NCBI GenBank assembly: GCA_002359655.1
Contig: DENL01000033.1
Span: 1 to 21,193, forward strand
Source: Rickettsiales bacterium UBA2645
GTDB taxonomy: Bacteria > Pseudomonadota > Alphaproteobacteria > Rickettsiales > UBA1997
DNA: 21,193 bases
Reading direction: 5' to 3'
The notes under the pieces were generated by a model, which was given only the letters and a program-made list of their open reading frames with translations, was not told the origin of the DNA and ran no database searches. This document shows, piece after piece, positions 6,090 through 12,914 of the stretch. A program made the position numbers and the translations under genes. How positions within the stretch are numbered: position 1 is the first letter of the stretch; the number at the start of each line of letters is the position of its first letter.

Positions 6090-7780
6090 ACAGCACCTCC
6101 TGTCTGCCTTTTGGCATCAGCTTCAAACAGAAGTTTTTGGATTGAGGATTTGTTGAAGTAGAATTTGAGAAGGTTTGCAGCCCTATATTTTGTGATGCTG
6201 AAATCGTTGCGATATTCCAGTGGCAGACATTGAAGTTGCCTGCTTGATGCAGTTTCGTTTAACCAGCGTTTTGATTTGTGAGCGTTGTCGGCAGTTTCAT
6301 TTTCATTGAGAAAATCATCAGCTTTTGCCAGGCAAACTTCCTTCGTGCCGCATATTAAAAACTTAAGACCAAAGTCACTTCCGCCTATGCTATACCAGTG
6401 ATCATTGAGCAGGAAAACACCGCTAAAAGCATTGAAGCCGCAAGCCATGAAAGCTGCTTCATCGCTGAAAATATCGCACCATTGGAAATTTGATTTGGTG
6501 GTGAGCAGATCAATTTCTGACATCGTGAATCCTGATAATTCACCTTTGGTGGAATCATCATCTTCGGCAGTAAAATCATAGTCACACAGAGGGCAGCAAT
6601 GACAGGCGGAAGGAATAAGCATGTCACAGGAAGGACATTTTTTCTGCGCCGAATTTTCGTTTTTCTTCTTTGGTTTTTTTGCTTTTTCTAAATTGGCATC
6701 AACTTCCAGACAGCCATGAATCAAGCTTGAAGTTCCGAAATCTAAAATGATGCAATCTTCTTTTATGACATCCGGATAAAGTTCCTGATCAACAACTCTA
6801 AGTCCGCGGCCAATCATCTGAATCATCGTAGATTTGTATGAGCTTGGCCGAAGCAAAACTACGCAGGAAGTTGGCTGATAATCCCAGCCTTCGGTCAGAA
6901 CCGAAACATTGACGATCACTTTCGCATCACCTTTCTCGAAGCTAAAAAGAGCGTCTTTTCTTTCTGCTTCGCTTAAATCCCCGTGAATCAAAACTGTCTC
7001 AATGCGGTGATCATTAAAAACTTCTGCCACCGATTTGGCGTGAGCAACAGTGGAACAAAAAATTATCGTTTTTCTATTGCCGGCAAGCTCCTGCCATTTT
7101 GAAAAAACTTCCTCGGTGATCGGAAATTTATTCATAATTTCTTCCACCGCTTTCATATCGAAATCGCCGGCAGTTTTTTTAACTTTCTTCAAATCTGCCT
7201 GAGTTCCGACATCAATGATGTAAGTTCTTGGACGCACTAAATGACCGGATGCAACAAGCTCAGAAATTCTGATCTGGTCAGCAACATTGGAAAAAATTGC
7301 GCCCAAATCTTTTTTATCGCCGCGATTTGGTGTTGCCGTTACGCCATAAATCAGAGTTGAAGGATTTTTACTTTTTACCTCTGAGATAATGTTTCGGTAA
7401 CTTTCAGAAGGAGTATGATGCGCTTCGTCAATTACCAGAAGATCAATGCGCGGAATGGTTTTCAGGTTTTCTTTGCGTGATAAAGTTTGCACCATCGCAA
7501 AGACAACCTGACCGGCAAAAGATTTGCTTTTGGCATCAAAAACCGAAGTGCTTTTATTTGGATTTATGCGAAGAAATTTATCCTGATTTTGCGAAGTCAG
7601 TTCGTCACGGTGAGCAAGAATTAACGCTTTGTGATCAGCTTTCAGAACCTCGCCAACAACAGCAGAAAGCATTAAGGTTTTTCCTGCTCCTGTTGGTGCG
7701 ATGCCAAGAGTGTTGCCATGCTGTTCAAGCGCGGCGACACTCTTTTCTACGAACTCCTGTTGTCTTTTGCGAAGTATCAT
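6086..7780 (-). CDS. SF2 DEAD/DEAH-box helicase with zinc motif
   Basis: The 564-aa protein carries the superfamily 2 helicase motifs in order: Q-motif-like ILRKRQQEFV at the N-terminus, Walker A APTGAGKT (28-35), motif II DEAHH (118-122), motif III TATPNR (148-153), motif V VSVLTEGWD near 292-300 and motif VI QMIGRGLR (321-328). A cysteine cluster, CPSC (382-385) and later CHCCPLC (393-399), probably binds zinc. The C-terminal 160 residues are not assignable. Helicases of this UvsW/RadD-like type in phages remodel forks or branched DNA. A GAGGCAG ribosome site precedes ATG. The gene ends overlapping the DUF6511-like start by 4 nt, and its upstream neighbour is the ssDNA-binding-like protein. 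Confidence 0.9.
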   Translation of the reverse strand: MILRKRQQEFVEKSVAALEQHGNTLGIAPTGAGKTLMLSAVVGEVLKADHKALILAHRDELTSQNQDKFLRINPNKSTSVFDAKSKSFAGQVVFAMVQTLSRKENLKTIPRIDLLVIDEAHHTPSESYRNIISEVKSKNPSTLIYGVTATPNRGDKKDLGAIFSNVADQIRISELVASGHLVRPRTYIIDVGTQADLKKVKKTAGDFDMKAVEEIMNKFPITEEVFSKWQELAGNRKTIIFCSTVAHAKSVAEVFNDHRIETVLIHGDLSEAERKDALFSFEKGDAKVIVNVSVLTEGWDYQPTSCVVLLRPSSYKSTMIQMIGRGLRVVDQELYPDVIKEDCIILDFGTSSLIHGCLEVDANLEKAKKPKKKNENSAQKKCPSCDMLIPSACHCCPLCDYDFTAEDDDSTKGELSGFTMSEIDLLTTKSNFQWCDIFSDEAAFMACGFNAFSGVFLLNDHWYSIGGSDFGLKFLICGTKEVCLAKADDFLNENETADNAHKSKRWLNETASSRQLQCLPLEYRNDFSITKYRAANLLKFYFNKSSIQKLLFEADAKRQTGGAV

Positions 7781-7791
7781 GGCTGCCTCAA

Positions 7792-8367
7792 TTATCTAGC
7801 CCAAGCAGGACGATTGGCGGCAGGCGCAGGAGCTTGATTCACAGAGGTTTTTGCCATTGGCACGGCAATTGATCCCATGATCGCTTTGTAATCCTTGTTA
7901 TCGGGAGTTATGGCAAAACGGATTTCATTTCTGAGTTCTTCGTTTTGATCTTTTTTGGTGGTAATTTTTGCCACAAATTCGATGCCGTCTAAATCTCCAA
8001 TGCCGTTGATTTTTCTGGCGCTTTGTGCGGCTGCTGAATTATCACTTTCAGAAAATCCGCGGGCAGAATTGAGAATCGCCTTGATGAAAGACCTTCCCAT
8101 ATTTCCCCATTCCGGTCCTTTGTTACTGTGAAGACCGAGGATTCCCCAAACTTTTCGTTTGGCATATTCGCCCTCTAAAATCACAAATTCGCAGGAAAGA
8201 TAGATCGAGCCGGTAGCTTCGTTTCTGGTTGCATAACCTCCGGCCCATCCTTGGTTTTGATCATCATAGCCGCCTGGCTTGATTGACATTCTGACCTTGG
8301 CCAGAGTGCCATTTGGAATTAGATCAAAATTTGATTGGTTTTCGCTGTTGTTAAAATCGATAGACAT
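7792..8367 (-). CDS. Probable phage ssDNA-binding protein (DUF669-like)
   Basis: A 191-aa protein. The sequence begins MSIDFNNSENQSNFDLIPNG, continues with KVRMSIKPGG, and contains SIYLSCEFVILEGEYAKRKVWGILGL. This matches the beta-strand pattern of DUF669-type OB-fold proteins, where a leading phrase of the form 'F.LIPNGT.A.V' is followed by 'F.I..G.Y..RK.W'. The tail is low-complexity and Pro/Ala-rich (PAPAANRPAWAR) rather than the acidic tip of cellular SSB. An AAGGAGC lies 4 nt before ATG. The gene sits between the Sak4-like ATPase and the helicase, and Sak4-type annealases are known to work with SSB-type partners, so this context supports the call. The family assignment is by pattern only. 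Confidence 0.65.
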   Translation of the reverse strand: MSIDFNNSENQSNFDLIPNGTLAKVRMSIKPGGYDDQNQGWAGGYATRNEATGSIYLSCEFVILEGEYAKRKVWGILGLHSNKGPEWGNMGRSFIKAILNSARGFSESDNSAAAQSARKINGIGDLDGIEFVAKITTKKDQNEELRNEIRFAITPDNKDYKAIMGSIAVPMAKTSVNQAPAPAANRPAWAR

Positions 8368-8385
8368 AGTTGCTCCTTGTTGTTT

Positions 8386-9225
8386 TTAGTTATTATTAAA
8401 AATGAGATGTTCGTTGATTGGCTTGGCTTCAGACCTTATTTTTTCCATCAATCTGCCCAGATGTGGTTCCTCGATTGCTTCGAGTCTTCTTGAGCGGTCT
8501 TTCGCCGGATAATTGAATTGATTGATGGTCTGACAGATGAAGGCGCGGTAGGAATTGCCTTTCTCTTCCGGCTGAACTTCTGCCATGGTGATCACCTGAT
8601 CGACAATGCCTGGAAGTTCTAATCCGGTTTTGCTGCCTTCGATTTGTGGCTGGTAATATTTGCGGTTAAAGTCATCGAGCTTTTCATCCAGGATGCCGAC
8701 AAACCAAATATTCTTGCTGCGGGTATGTTGAAGATGAGTAAGCCATGAAATCATCTCGCGACCATGCAAACCATAAGCTCCGCGAGTATCAGGCTTTCCC
8801 GACTTCTCGCTAAATGCTTCCGGTTGTCCCTGACAATATCCAAAGCACAAACGACCGGCGACTGTTATACTGTCGATGAAGATTGTGTCGTATTTATCGA
8901 GGATTGATGGGTCGCCGAACTTCTGACAAACTTCGTCATAATGCCGTTGGCTGAATTTTTGATCGGGGCGTAAAGCGCGGTTAGGTCCGCCAATGAAAAC
9001 TGCAAAGTCACAACATTCCGACCAGGTTTTTGGTCTGATGGTATCACCTTGCCAGCCTTCAACAGCCAGATCACCAGCTTCGAGATCAAAGAAGAGAGTG
9101 GTTTTCGGATTGAGAGTCCAAAGCAGAGAAGTTTTGCCGATACCGGATTTTCCGAAGATGCAGCCTTTAATTCCCCGTGTTTCTTTTAAGCGTTCGTCAG
9201 CGCTAATGATTGGAAGATTACTCAT
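8386..9225 (-). CDS. Sak4-like RecA-fold ATPase (phage NTP-binding protein)
   Basis: This 279-aa protein is a single RecA-fold ATPase domain. Walker A is GKSGIGKTS (25-33), an FFDLEAGD strand follows at 45-52, and Walker B is TIFIDSI with D118. The remainder, including HGREMISWLTHLQH and a later LELPGIVDQVITM, matches the common phage 'ATP-binding protein' group that includes Sak4 single-strand annealing proteins. The likely role is ATP-linked annealing or strand exchange with the neighbouring ssDNA-binding protein. I chose ATG 9225 because an AAGGAGG ends 6 nt upstream. An in-frame TTG at 9231 lies too close to that site. It overlaps the upstream gene by 8 nt. Confidence 0.85.
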   Translation of the reverse strand: MSNLPIISADERLKETRGIKGCIFGKSGIGKTSLLWTLNPKTTLFFDLEAGDLAVEGWQGDTIRPKTWSECCDFAVFIGGPNRALRPDQKFSQRHYDEVCQKFGDPSILDKYDTIFIDSITVAGRLCFGYCQGQPEAFSEKSGKPDTRGAYGLHGREMISWLTHLQHTRSKNIWFVGILDEKLDDFNRKYYQPQIEGSKTGLELPGIVDQVITMAEVQPEEKGNSYRAFICQTINQFNYPAKDRSRRLEAIEEPHLGRLMEKIRSEAKPINEHLIFNNN

Positions 9226-9706
9226 GATCAACCTCCTTAGAAGCGGTGATCACAAAACTTTCTTTTGCTAATTTGAAAACGCGCGCCGGCTTGAAGATAT
9301 TTTTGATATGCTCCGGCCAGGCGGTGTATTTATTTTCGAGGATTTTATAAGAAGTGTCGACATACTCTTCAGGATTATCGCCGTGCTTTCTGATAGCAGA
9401 AACAACATCTTTTAATTTCTGTTGATCCCACTCGATTTTCTTTGCGATAACGGAGGTGATTTTATAAGTGCCGTCAGTGAAGTGAATTGTGCCGCTATCT
9501 TTTGAATCCAAGTTTCTAATATTGGCTGAGATTTCGCGATATTTTAAGGCTATGCTACTATCCAGCCAATCCTTTAAAATCTTGGCTCGTTTCAAATTTT
9601 TTTCCGCTTCTTCCTGAAGAGAAAGTAATTGATCTGGTGAAAGAGCTGATAATTTTCCGATTGGAAAATTAGGAACTTCTGCTAACGTAATTGTGTTCTG
9701 AGTCAT
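9218..9706 (-). CDS. Hypothetical phage early protein
   Basis: A 162-aa soluble protein with no domain I can name. Residues about 23-60 are strongly helical and charged (SPDQLLSLQEEAEKNLKRAK), a probable coiled coil, followed by a short beta-rich part (TIHFTDGTYKITSVIAKKIEW) and a helical tail. It sits between the HTH protein and the Sak4-like ATPase and overlaps the latter, so it is very likely co-transcribed with the recombination genes. The layout of an N-terminal coiled coil before a small domain recalls host-nuclease inhibitors such as Gam, but I see no sequence match strong enough to call it. Confidence 0.65.
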   Translation of the reverse strand: MTQNTITLAEVPNFPIGKLSALSPDQLLSLQEEAEKNLKRAKILKDWLDSSIALKYREISANIRNLDSKDSGTIHFTDGTYKITSVIAKKIEWDQQKLKDVVSAIRKHGDNPEEYVDTSYKILENKYTAWPEHIKNIFKPARVFKLAKESFVITASKEVDHE

Positions 9707-9714
9707 ATTTTTTT

Positions 9715-9948
9715 CTAAATAATTGATAAATCTTTGTTGCAGGAATATTGGTTGGCGCTTCTGCGCTGATGCCGGTTTTCCTCTTCAAATTTTTTGATAT
9801 TGTCTAAGTGATATCGGACGCGACCGCCGATTTTGATGTATGGGGGACCCGTGCCTTTCCAGCGCCATCTTTGAAGTGTTCGAAAAGACATACCCCAGCG
9901 ACAAGCGAGGCTCTTTTCTGAGAAGTAGAATTGTTCAGGATTACTCAT
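9715..9948 (-). CDS. AlpA/excisionase-like HTH DNA-binding protein
   Basis: A 77-aa protein with a winged HTH of the MerR/excisionase (AlpA) type: the recognition segment SEKSLACRWGMSFRTLQRWR is followed by GTGPPYIKIGGRVRYHLDNIKKFEEE, the wing and closing helix typical of this class. Such proteins act as recombination directionality factors or early-gene regulators. It is the first gene of the long minus-strand phage operon, and an inverted repeat lies directly before its ATG (9950-9983), as expected for an autoregulated or repressor-controlled promoter. Whether it regulates, excises or both cannot be told from sequence alone. Confidence 0.8.
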   Translation of the reverse strand: MSNPEQFYFSEKSLACRWGMSFRTLQRWRWKGTGPPYIKIGGRVRYHLDNIKKFEEENRHQRRSANQYSCNKDLSII

Positions 9949-9949
9949 A

Positions 9950-9983
9950 CGTAGTTCGATTGGTTGATTAACGAATAACTACG
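9950..9983. promoter_or_regulatory. Inverted-repeat operator candidate
   Basis: CGTAGTT at 9950-9956 and AACTACG at 9977-9983 are a perfect 7-bp inverted repeat with a 20-bp spacer, starting one base upstream of the HTH gene's ATG. ACGAA also recurs at 9971 and 9981, 10 bp apart, so one face of the helix carries repeated half-sites. Its position at the head of the phage operon suggests binding by the HTH protein or by a repressor not seen here. Confidence 0.5.
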
Positions 9984-10080
9984 AACAAGTTAGAAAGTCT
10001 GAGGGAAGGAAGACGGGGGACGCAGAGGGGATGAAAAGGGAGGAATTAAATTTTTTGATCCGCAGAAAATTTTTTAAGCG

Positions 10081-10290
10081 ATGAGCGGGAAATTAGTTGA
10101 ATACATCAAACAGCTATACAATCCGCCTCTTTCAGATGAAGAGGCAGTTAAAGCCAAAGATAATTTGGTAGGATTTTTTAAAATTTTGCAGGAAGCAGAT
10201 CTGAGATTGAGGCGAGAAAAAGAAGCGGAGAAGAAGCGAAAAAGAGGAAAGAAAAATCAGACTTTGAACCAGACGAAACCATCTTTGTAA
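10081..10290 (+). CDS. Small hypothetical protein
   Basis: A 69-aa protein starting MSGKLVEYIKQLYNPPLSDEEA and continuing KDNLVGFFKILQEADLRLRREK. The first 45 residues look like a compact helical domain with a conserved-looking NPPLSDEEA and NLVGFFKIL, and the rest is a Lys/Arg-rich tail. I recall similar short proteins in proteobacterial genomes but no function. It is the only plus-strand gene between the phage operon and the recombinase cassette. Its last 34 nt overlap, tail to tail, the 3' end of the 319-aa gene. The ribosome site is weak. A purine-rich 90-bp stretch lies upstream. Confidence 0.6.
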   Translation: MSGKLVEYIKQLYNPPLSDEEAVKAKDNLVGFFKILQEADLRLRREKEAEKKRKRGKKNQTLNQTKPSL

Positions 10291-11216
10291 TCAATAGCTT
10301 CCATAACTTTACTATTCTTGAAAAGGTCCCGCGGCCTTGAGGAAGTTTCGATATCAGCTTCTTCTAAAATAGTGTTCCATCTTGTTTTGGCATCAGGATT
10401 TTCCGCGTAAAAATCACACATGATTTTGATAATCTGACGCTGTTTGTCACCTTTGATGCTCCAATTTTTTTCTCCGACACATAAATTAGAACCATCTTCA
10501 GAGCAATAAACATAAGGCTTAGGATCGCTATCACTATTGCCGGTTAAAACATTAGCAACGTAATCCATATTGAATAAAGCCTTGCTGTTAGCGAGTTCAA
10601 TCAGCTTCGGAATCGAAATAATTTTTGCTTTGGTCTTTAGAGATTCAGGGCAGAATTGATTTGATGAAGTGAGGATTAGCTTGGGCAGAGAGGATGTGGA
10701 TTCTTTAACAAAAAACTCTTCAACTTTTTTGAAAACGGCGCTGTCGTTTAATCTTCTGGCAAAAAATATCGCGAATTTCTTTTTGTTAATCTGTGCATTG
10801 CCGACAAAAAATAGAAGTCCTTCGAGATGTTGATTTTGCTTGGTTTTGCTGCTTTCTAAAACATCAAATTCTTTGGCTAAAAAATTTACGATTTTATCAA
10901 AATCAGCATCGTAAGTTTTTAACTCATTTTCTTTTATCGGGATGTATTTTCCGGAGCCGGAGAGATAGGCGAAGGATTTTAATTTCTCATTCCATTCAAC
11001 ATGCGCATCTTTGTCTTCACCGCCCAGCCAGTAGGTTTCAAGGTTATGTCCATCGGTCAAATATTTTTCTCTGAGCAAAAAATTTGATACCTCATCGCCA
11101 AATTCAGAAGATAAAACTGAGTGCGAAATGTTGGGATTTTTTTGCTCAACAATTTCCATCAATAACTTGCAGATTTGCGGTGAGACTTTTGTCAGATTCT
11201 TTCCATTAAGCCCCAT
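10257..11216 (-). CDS. Hypothetical protein, possible C-terminal winged helix
   Basis: A 319-aa soluble protein I do not recognise. The final 80 residues, from NWSIKGDKQRQIIKIMCDFY through RDLFKNSKVMEAIDYKDGFVWF, have the spacing of a winged-helix DNA-binding domain. The middle (residues about 120-190) contains alternating hydrophobic strands such as LEGLLFFVGNAQINKKKFAIFFARR and LPKLILTSS. No nuclease, ATPase or membrane motif is visible. It starts 25 nt inside the end of the 394-aa gene, so the two are almost certainly translated together. The gene lies where temperate phages often carry exclusion, defence or regulatory genes, but that role is only an inference from position. Confidence 0.7.
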   Translation of the reverse strand: MGLNGKNLTKVSPQICKLLMEIVEQKNPNISHSVLSSEFGDEVSNFLLREKYLTDGHNLETYWLGGEDKDAHVEWNEKLKSFAYLSGSGKYIPIKENELKTYDADFDKIVNFLAKEFDVLESSKTKQNQHLEGLLFFVGNAQINKKKFAIFFARRLNDSAVFKKVEEFFVKESTSSLPKLILTSSNQFCPESLKTKAKIISIPKLIELANSKALFNMDYVANVLTGNSDSDPKPYVYCSEDGSNLCVGEKNWSIKGDKQRQIIKIMCDFYAENPDAKTRWNTILEEADIETSSRPRDLFKNSKVMEAIDYKDGFVWFKV

Positions 11217-12376
11217 CGTTCTAAATATTTATTTCCCACCATCTTTTCTCTTTCGGAGCGGTCTTTCAAATCACAACCATTAGGATCGGTAATCATCACA
11301 TGCAAAAGTTTGCCACGGGGATTTTTATCGGTTGGTTTAAACTTGATCGACAGCCTGGCTTTCTTGATAGAAAAAGAGCCGTGAAGAGGATTATTTTGTG
11401 CGAACCATTCTTGCGCTACTTCATAAATCGAGCGATGCTCATTAAACAACGCTTCAATGGTTGCTGAGTTTCTGCTGTTAAGCGGCTTTAGTTTGAGAAG
11501 AGTTACTTTGATATCATCAATCAGGTCGGCCACATCAACTTCTTTCATGAAGTTGTAAGGCAATTTTAATTTTGAGAGATCAAATTTTTTGAGAGGAACC
11601 TCATCAACATCCTCGTCAGTTTTTAAAAAAGCGTTAACGAAAGATTTGGCCAATTTATCGCGATTCTCTTTGTGATCGGACACTACTTCAACTACGCCGC
11701 TGTGAGGTTCATAGGAGATTGAAAATTCATTTACTGAAGAAATGAACCTAGTGACAACTTCTTCTTTTTCAAAAGTTTGCACTGATCTGTGTAATCCGTC
11801 ATGATAGGCGACCAGTTGGAATACCACGATTTCCTTGCCGTGATGATCGGTTTTAATTCTGTCAAAAAGATCAACTTTGATTTTACGGCTGATGTTAAAG
11901 TACTTAAGCACCAGCTGCTTAAATTCTTCCACCTGTTCTTTGGAGTTATGAATTTCTCTTCCTTTTGGAGCGACAAAAGAACTCCATTCCCGTGATTTTC
12001 TTTTATAATCAGATGATGCGCAATATTCAGCTTTTTGGAATTCCAGCGGATGATTTTGTAGTGCCCAGATGCAGCGTGAGTTTTCGCTTTTTAAACTCAG
12101 AAAATTATCATTACTGCCGATTACTGGTTGAGCCTGCAATGCTGCTTGCCCAAGTTCATCAACCATCTGGTGAATACGGTCAATGATTTCAAAAAGATGT
12201 TCTTTCTGCTCATTATTACCAATATTCCAGATCGAATTGAAGAGTTCAGTGTGATATTTTCTGTCACCGCTTTTCCATCGAAAATCTTTCGGTAAAGTCA
12301 GCTCAAAATTATTGAGGAATGATTTTAAATCTTCTTCCGGCGTGTTCCGGATAAACTTCTTTATTTTGGTCTGCAT
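11192..12376 (-). CDS. Hypothetical protein of the unassigned two-gene cassette
   Basis: A 394-aa soluble protein with no domain I can name. It begins MQTKIKKFIRNTPEEDLKSF. An in-frame stop lies shortly upstream, so this ATG is the first available. The N-terminal 80 residues are helical (NNEQKEHLFEIIDRIHQMVD), residues about 160-250 are beta-rich (KEIVVFQLVAYHDGLHRS, then SGVVEVVSDH), and the C-terminus ends KMVGNKYLERWGLMERI. The two strands KLLHVMITDPNG and ARLSIKFKPTD near residues 340-370 suggest a second beta domain. No transmembrane helix or signal peptide is present. It overlaps both neighbours: 68 nt with the 81-aa ORF and 25 nt with the 319-aa gene. Confidence 0.75.
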   Translation of the reverse strand: MQTKIKKFIRNTPEEDLKSFLNNFELTLPKDFRWKSGDRKYHTELFNSIWNIGNNEQKEHLFEIIDRIHQMVDELGQAALQAQPVIGSNDNFLSLKSENSRCIWALQNHPLEFQKAEYCASSDYKRKSREWSSFVAPKGREIHNSKEQVEEFKQLVLKYFNISRKIKVDLFDRIKTDHHGKEIVVFQLVAYHDGLHRSVQTFEKEEVVTRFISSVNEFSISYEPHSGVVEVVSDHKENRDKLAKSFVNAFLKTDEDVDEVPLKKFDLSKLKLPYNFMKEVDVADLIDDIKVTLLKLKPLNSRNSATIEALFNEHRSIYEVAQEWFAQNNPLHGSFSIKKARLSIKFKPTDKNPRGKLLHVMITDPNGCDLKDRSEREKMVGNKYLERWGLMERI

Positions 12377-12554
12377 AGCACATTGAACTCTTTAGATTAG
12401 GAAAGAGCTGTGCATTGGTCACTTTAGCTACTGATCTGATCCTTGCTTCAACTTCATCGCCTCCGCCAACATTCGCTAAAAAATGCAGTAGCCCGAAAAT
12501 TTTATCCTGATAATTATTTTCACTTTTTGCTTTTTGTAAATCTTTTAGTGCCAT
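12309..12554 (-). CDS. Small ORF at the head of the unassigned cassette
   Basis: An 81-aa ORF starting MALKDLQKAKSENNYQDKIF. The first 58 residues look like a plausible small domain (GLLHFLANVGGGDEVEARIRSVAKV), but the last 23 lie in the 68-nt overlap with the 394-aa gene and have an unnatural composition (PEHAGRRFKIIPQ). It could be a true small gene with a long overlap, or a gene whose natural end was shifted. No strong ribosome site precedes the ATG. Function unknown. Confidence 0.4.
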   Translation of the reverse strand: MALKDLQKAKSENNYQDKIFGLLHFLANVGGGDEVEARIRSVAKVTNAQLFPNLKSSMCYADQNKEVYPEHAGRRFKIIPQ

Positions 12555-12616
12555 TTTTGGAAATTTTCCCGTTTTCCGTCCAAAAATGAACGAAAATGAG
12601 CCAGTTGAAAATGGAA

Positions 12617-12667
12617 TGTGTCAACAAACGCAATTCTGCGAAACTGTGCGCAATTGCCTGTATAGCG
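12617..12667. repeat. 51-bp direct repeat, copy B
   Basis: This is the second copy of the repeat at 1416-1466 (40 of 51 identical, no gaps, same orientation). It lies in the gap between the divergent cassettes. Read on the minus strand it would encode AIQAIAHSFAELRLLTHS, close to the DUF6362 C-terminus AIRRITQKLADLRLLTQS, with an in-frame stop a short way upstream. It may therefore be the debris of a second DUF6362 gene end, or a functional DNA site. It overlaps the -35 region proposed for the recombinase operon. Confidence 0.85.
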
Positions 12668-12681
12668 GGTTCTCGGATAAT
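12654..12681 (+). promoter_or_regulatory. Sigma-70-like promoter of the recombinase operon
   Basis: TTGCCT at 12654-12659 (4 of 6 to consensus) and GATAAT at 12676-12681 (5 of 6) are separated by 16 bp. The predicted start near 12688 lies 26 nt before the first ATG and inside the palindromes that follow. This suits a repressible promoter for the four-gene cassette. Confidence 0.55.
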
Positions 12682-12707
12682 TAGCGACTAATTCGCTAAT
12701 TAATCGC
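12680..12707. promoter_or_regulatory. Overlapping palindromic operator
   Basis: ATTAGCGA at 12680-12687 and TCGCTAAT at 12693-12700 are a perfect 8-bp inverted repeat with a 5-bp spacer. A second palindrome, GCGACTAATT at 12684-12693 and AATTAATCGC at 12698-12707, matches at 9 of 10 positions. The result is three related half-sites in tandem over the expected transcription start. Repression by a dimeric HTH protein, perhaps the one encoded at the end of the cassette, would be a natural reading. Confidence 0.6.
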
Positions 12708-12713
12708 TCAACC

Positions 12714-12914
12714 ATGAAAACGCTAAATAACGACTCAAAAATACCATCTTCGACCCACGAAAGATTGCAGGAAATCGGAAAAATCCTGAGTTACGGGATT
12801 CGTCGCCTCGAAGTAAAAGAAAGATCGCAAAATCTCCAGATTCCAGTTGATAACAAAACATCTCCAAGCCTACATAGCGTTGATTCTAACATTAACCAAC
12901 AAGCTATGTTATGA
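12714..12914 (+). CDS. Small leader protein of the recombinase cassette
   Basis: A 66-aa protein. Its core, THERLQEIGKILSYGIRRLEVKERS, fits the pattern of small proteins that precede DUF2924 genes in alphaproteobacterial recombinase cassettes (an 'R..E...IL..G..RL..R.S' motif followed by a disordered tail). No function is known. Its stop overlaps the DUF2924 start in an ATGA, so translation is probably coupled. The ribosome site before ATG 12714 is poor, but the promoter and operator placed directly upstream support this as the first gene of the operon. Confidence 0.7.
   Translation: MKTLNNDSKIPSSTHERLQEIGKILSYGIRRLEVKERSQNLQIPVDNKTSPSLHSVDSNINQQAML

Noticed and set aside
12596..12624. TTGACA inside repeat copy B (and copy A) as a shared minus-strand promoter
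   Set aside because: No acceptable -10 box lies at 16-18 bp from either copy, so the hexamer is probably incidental to the repeat.
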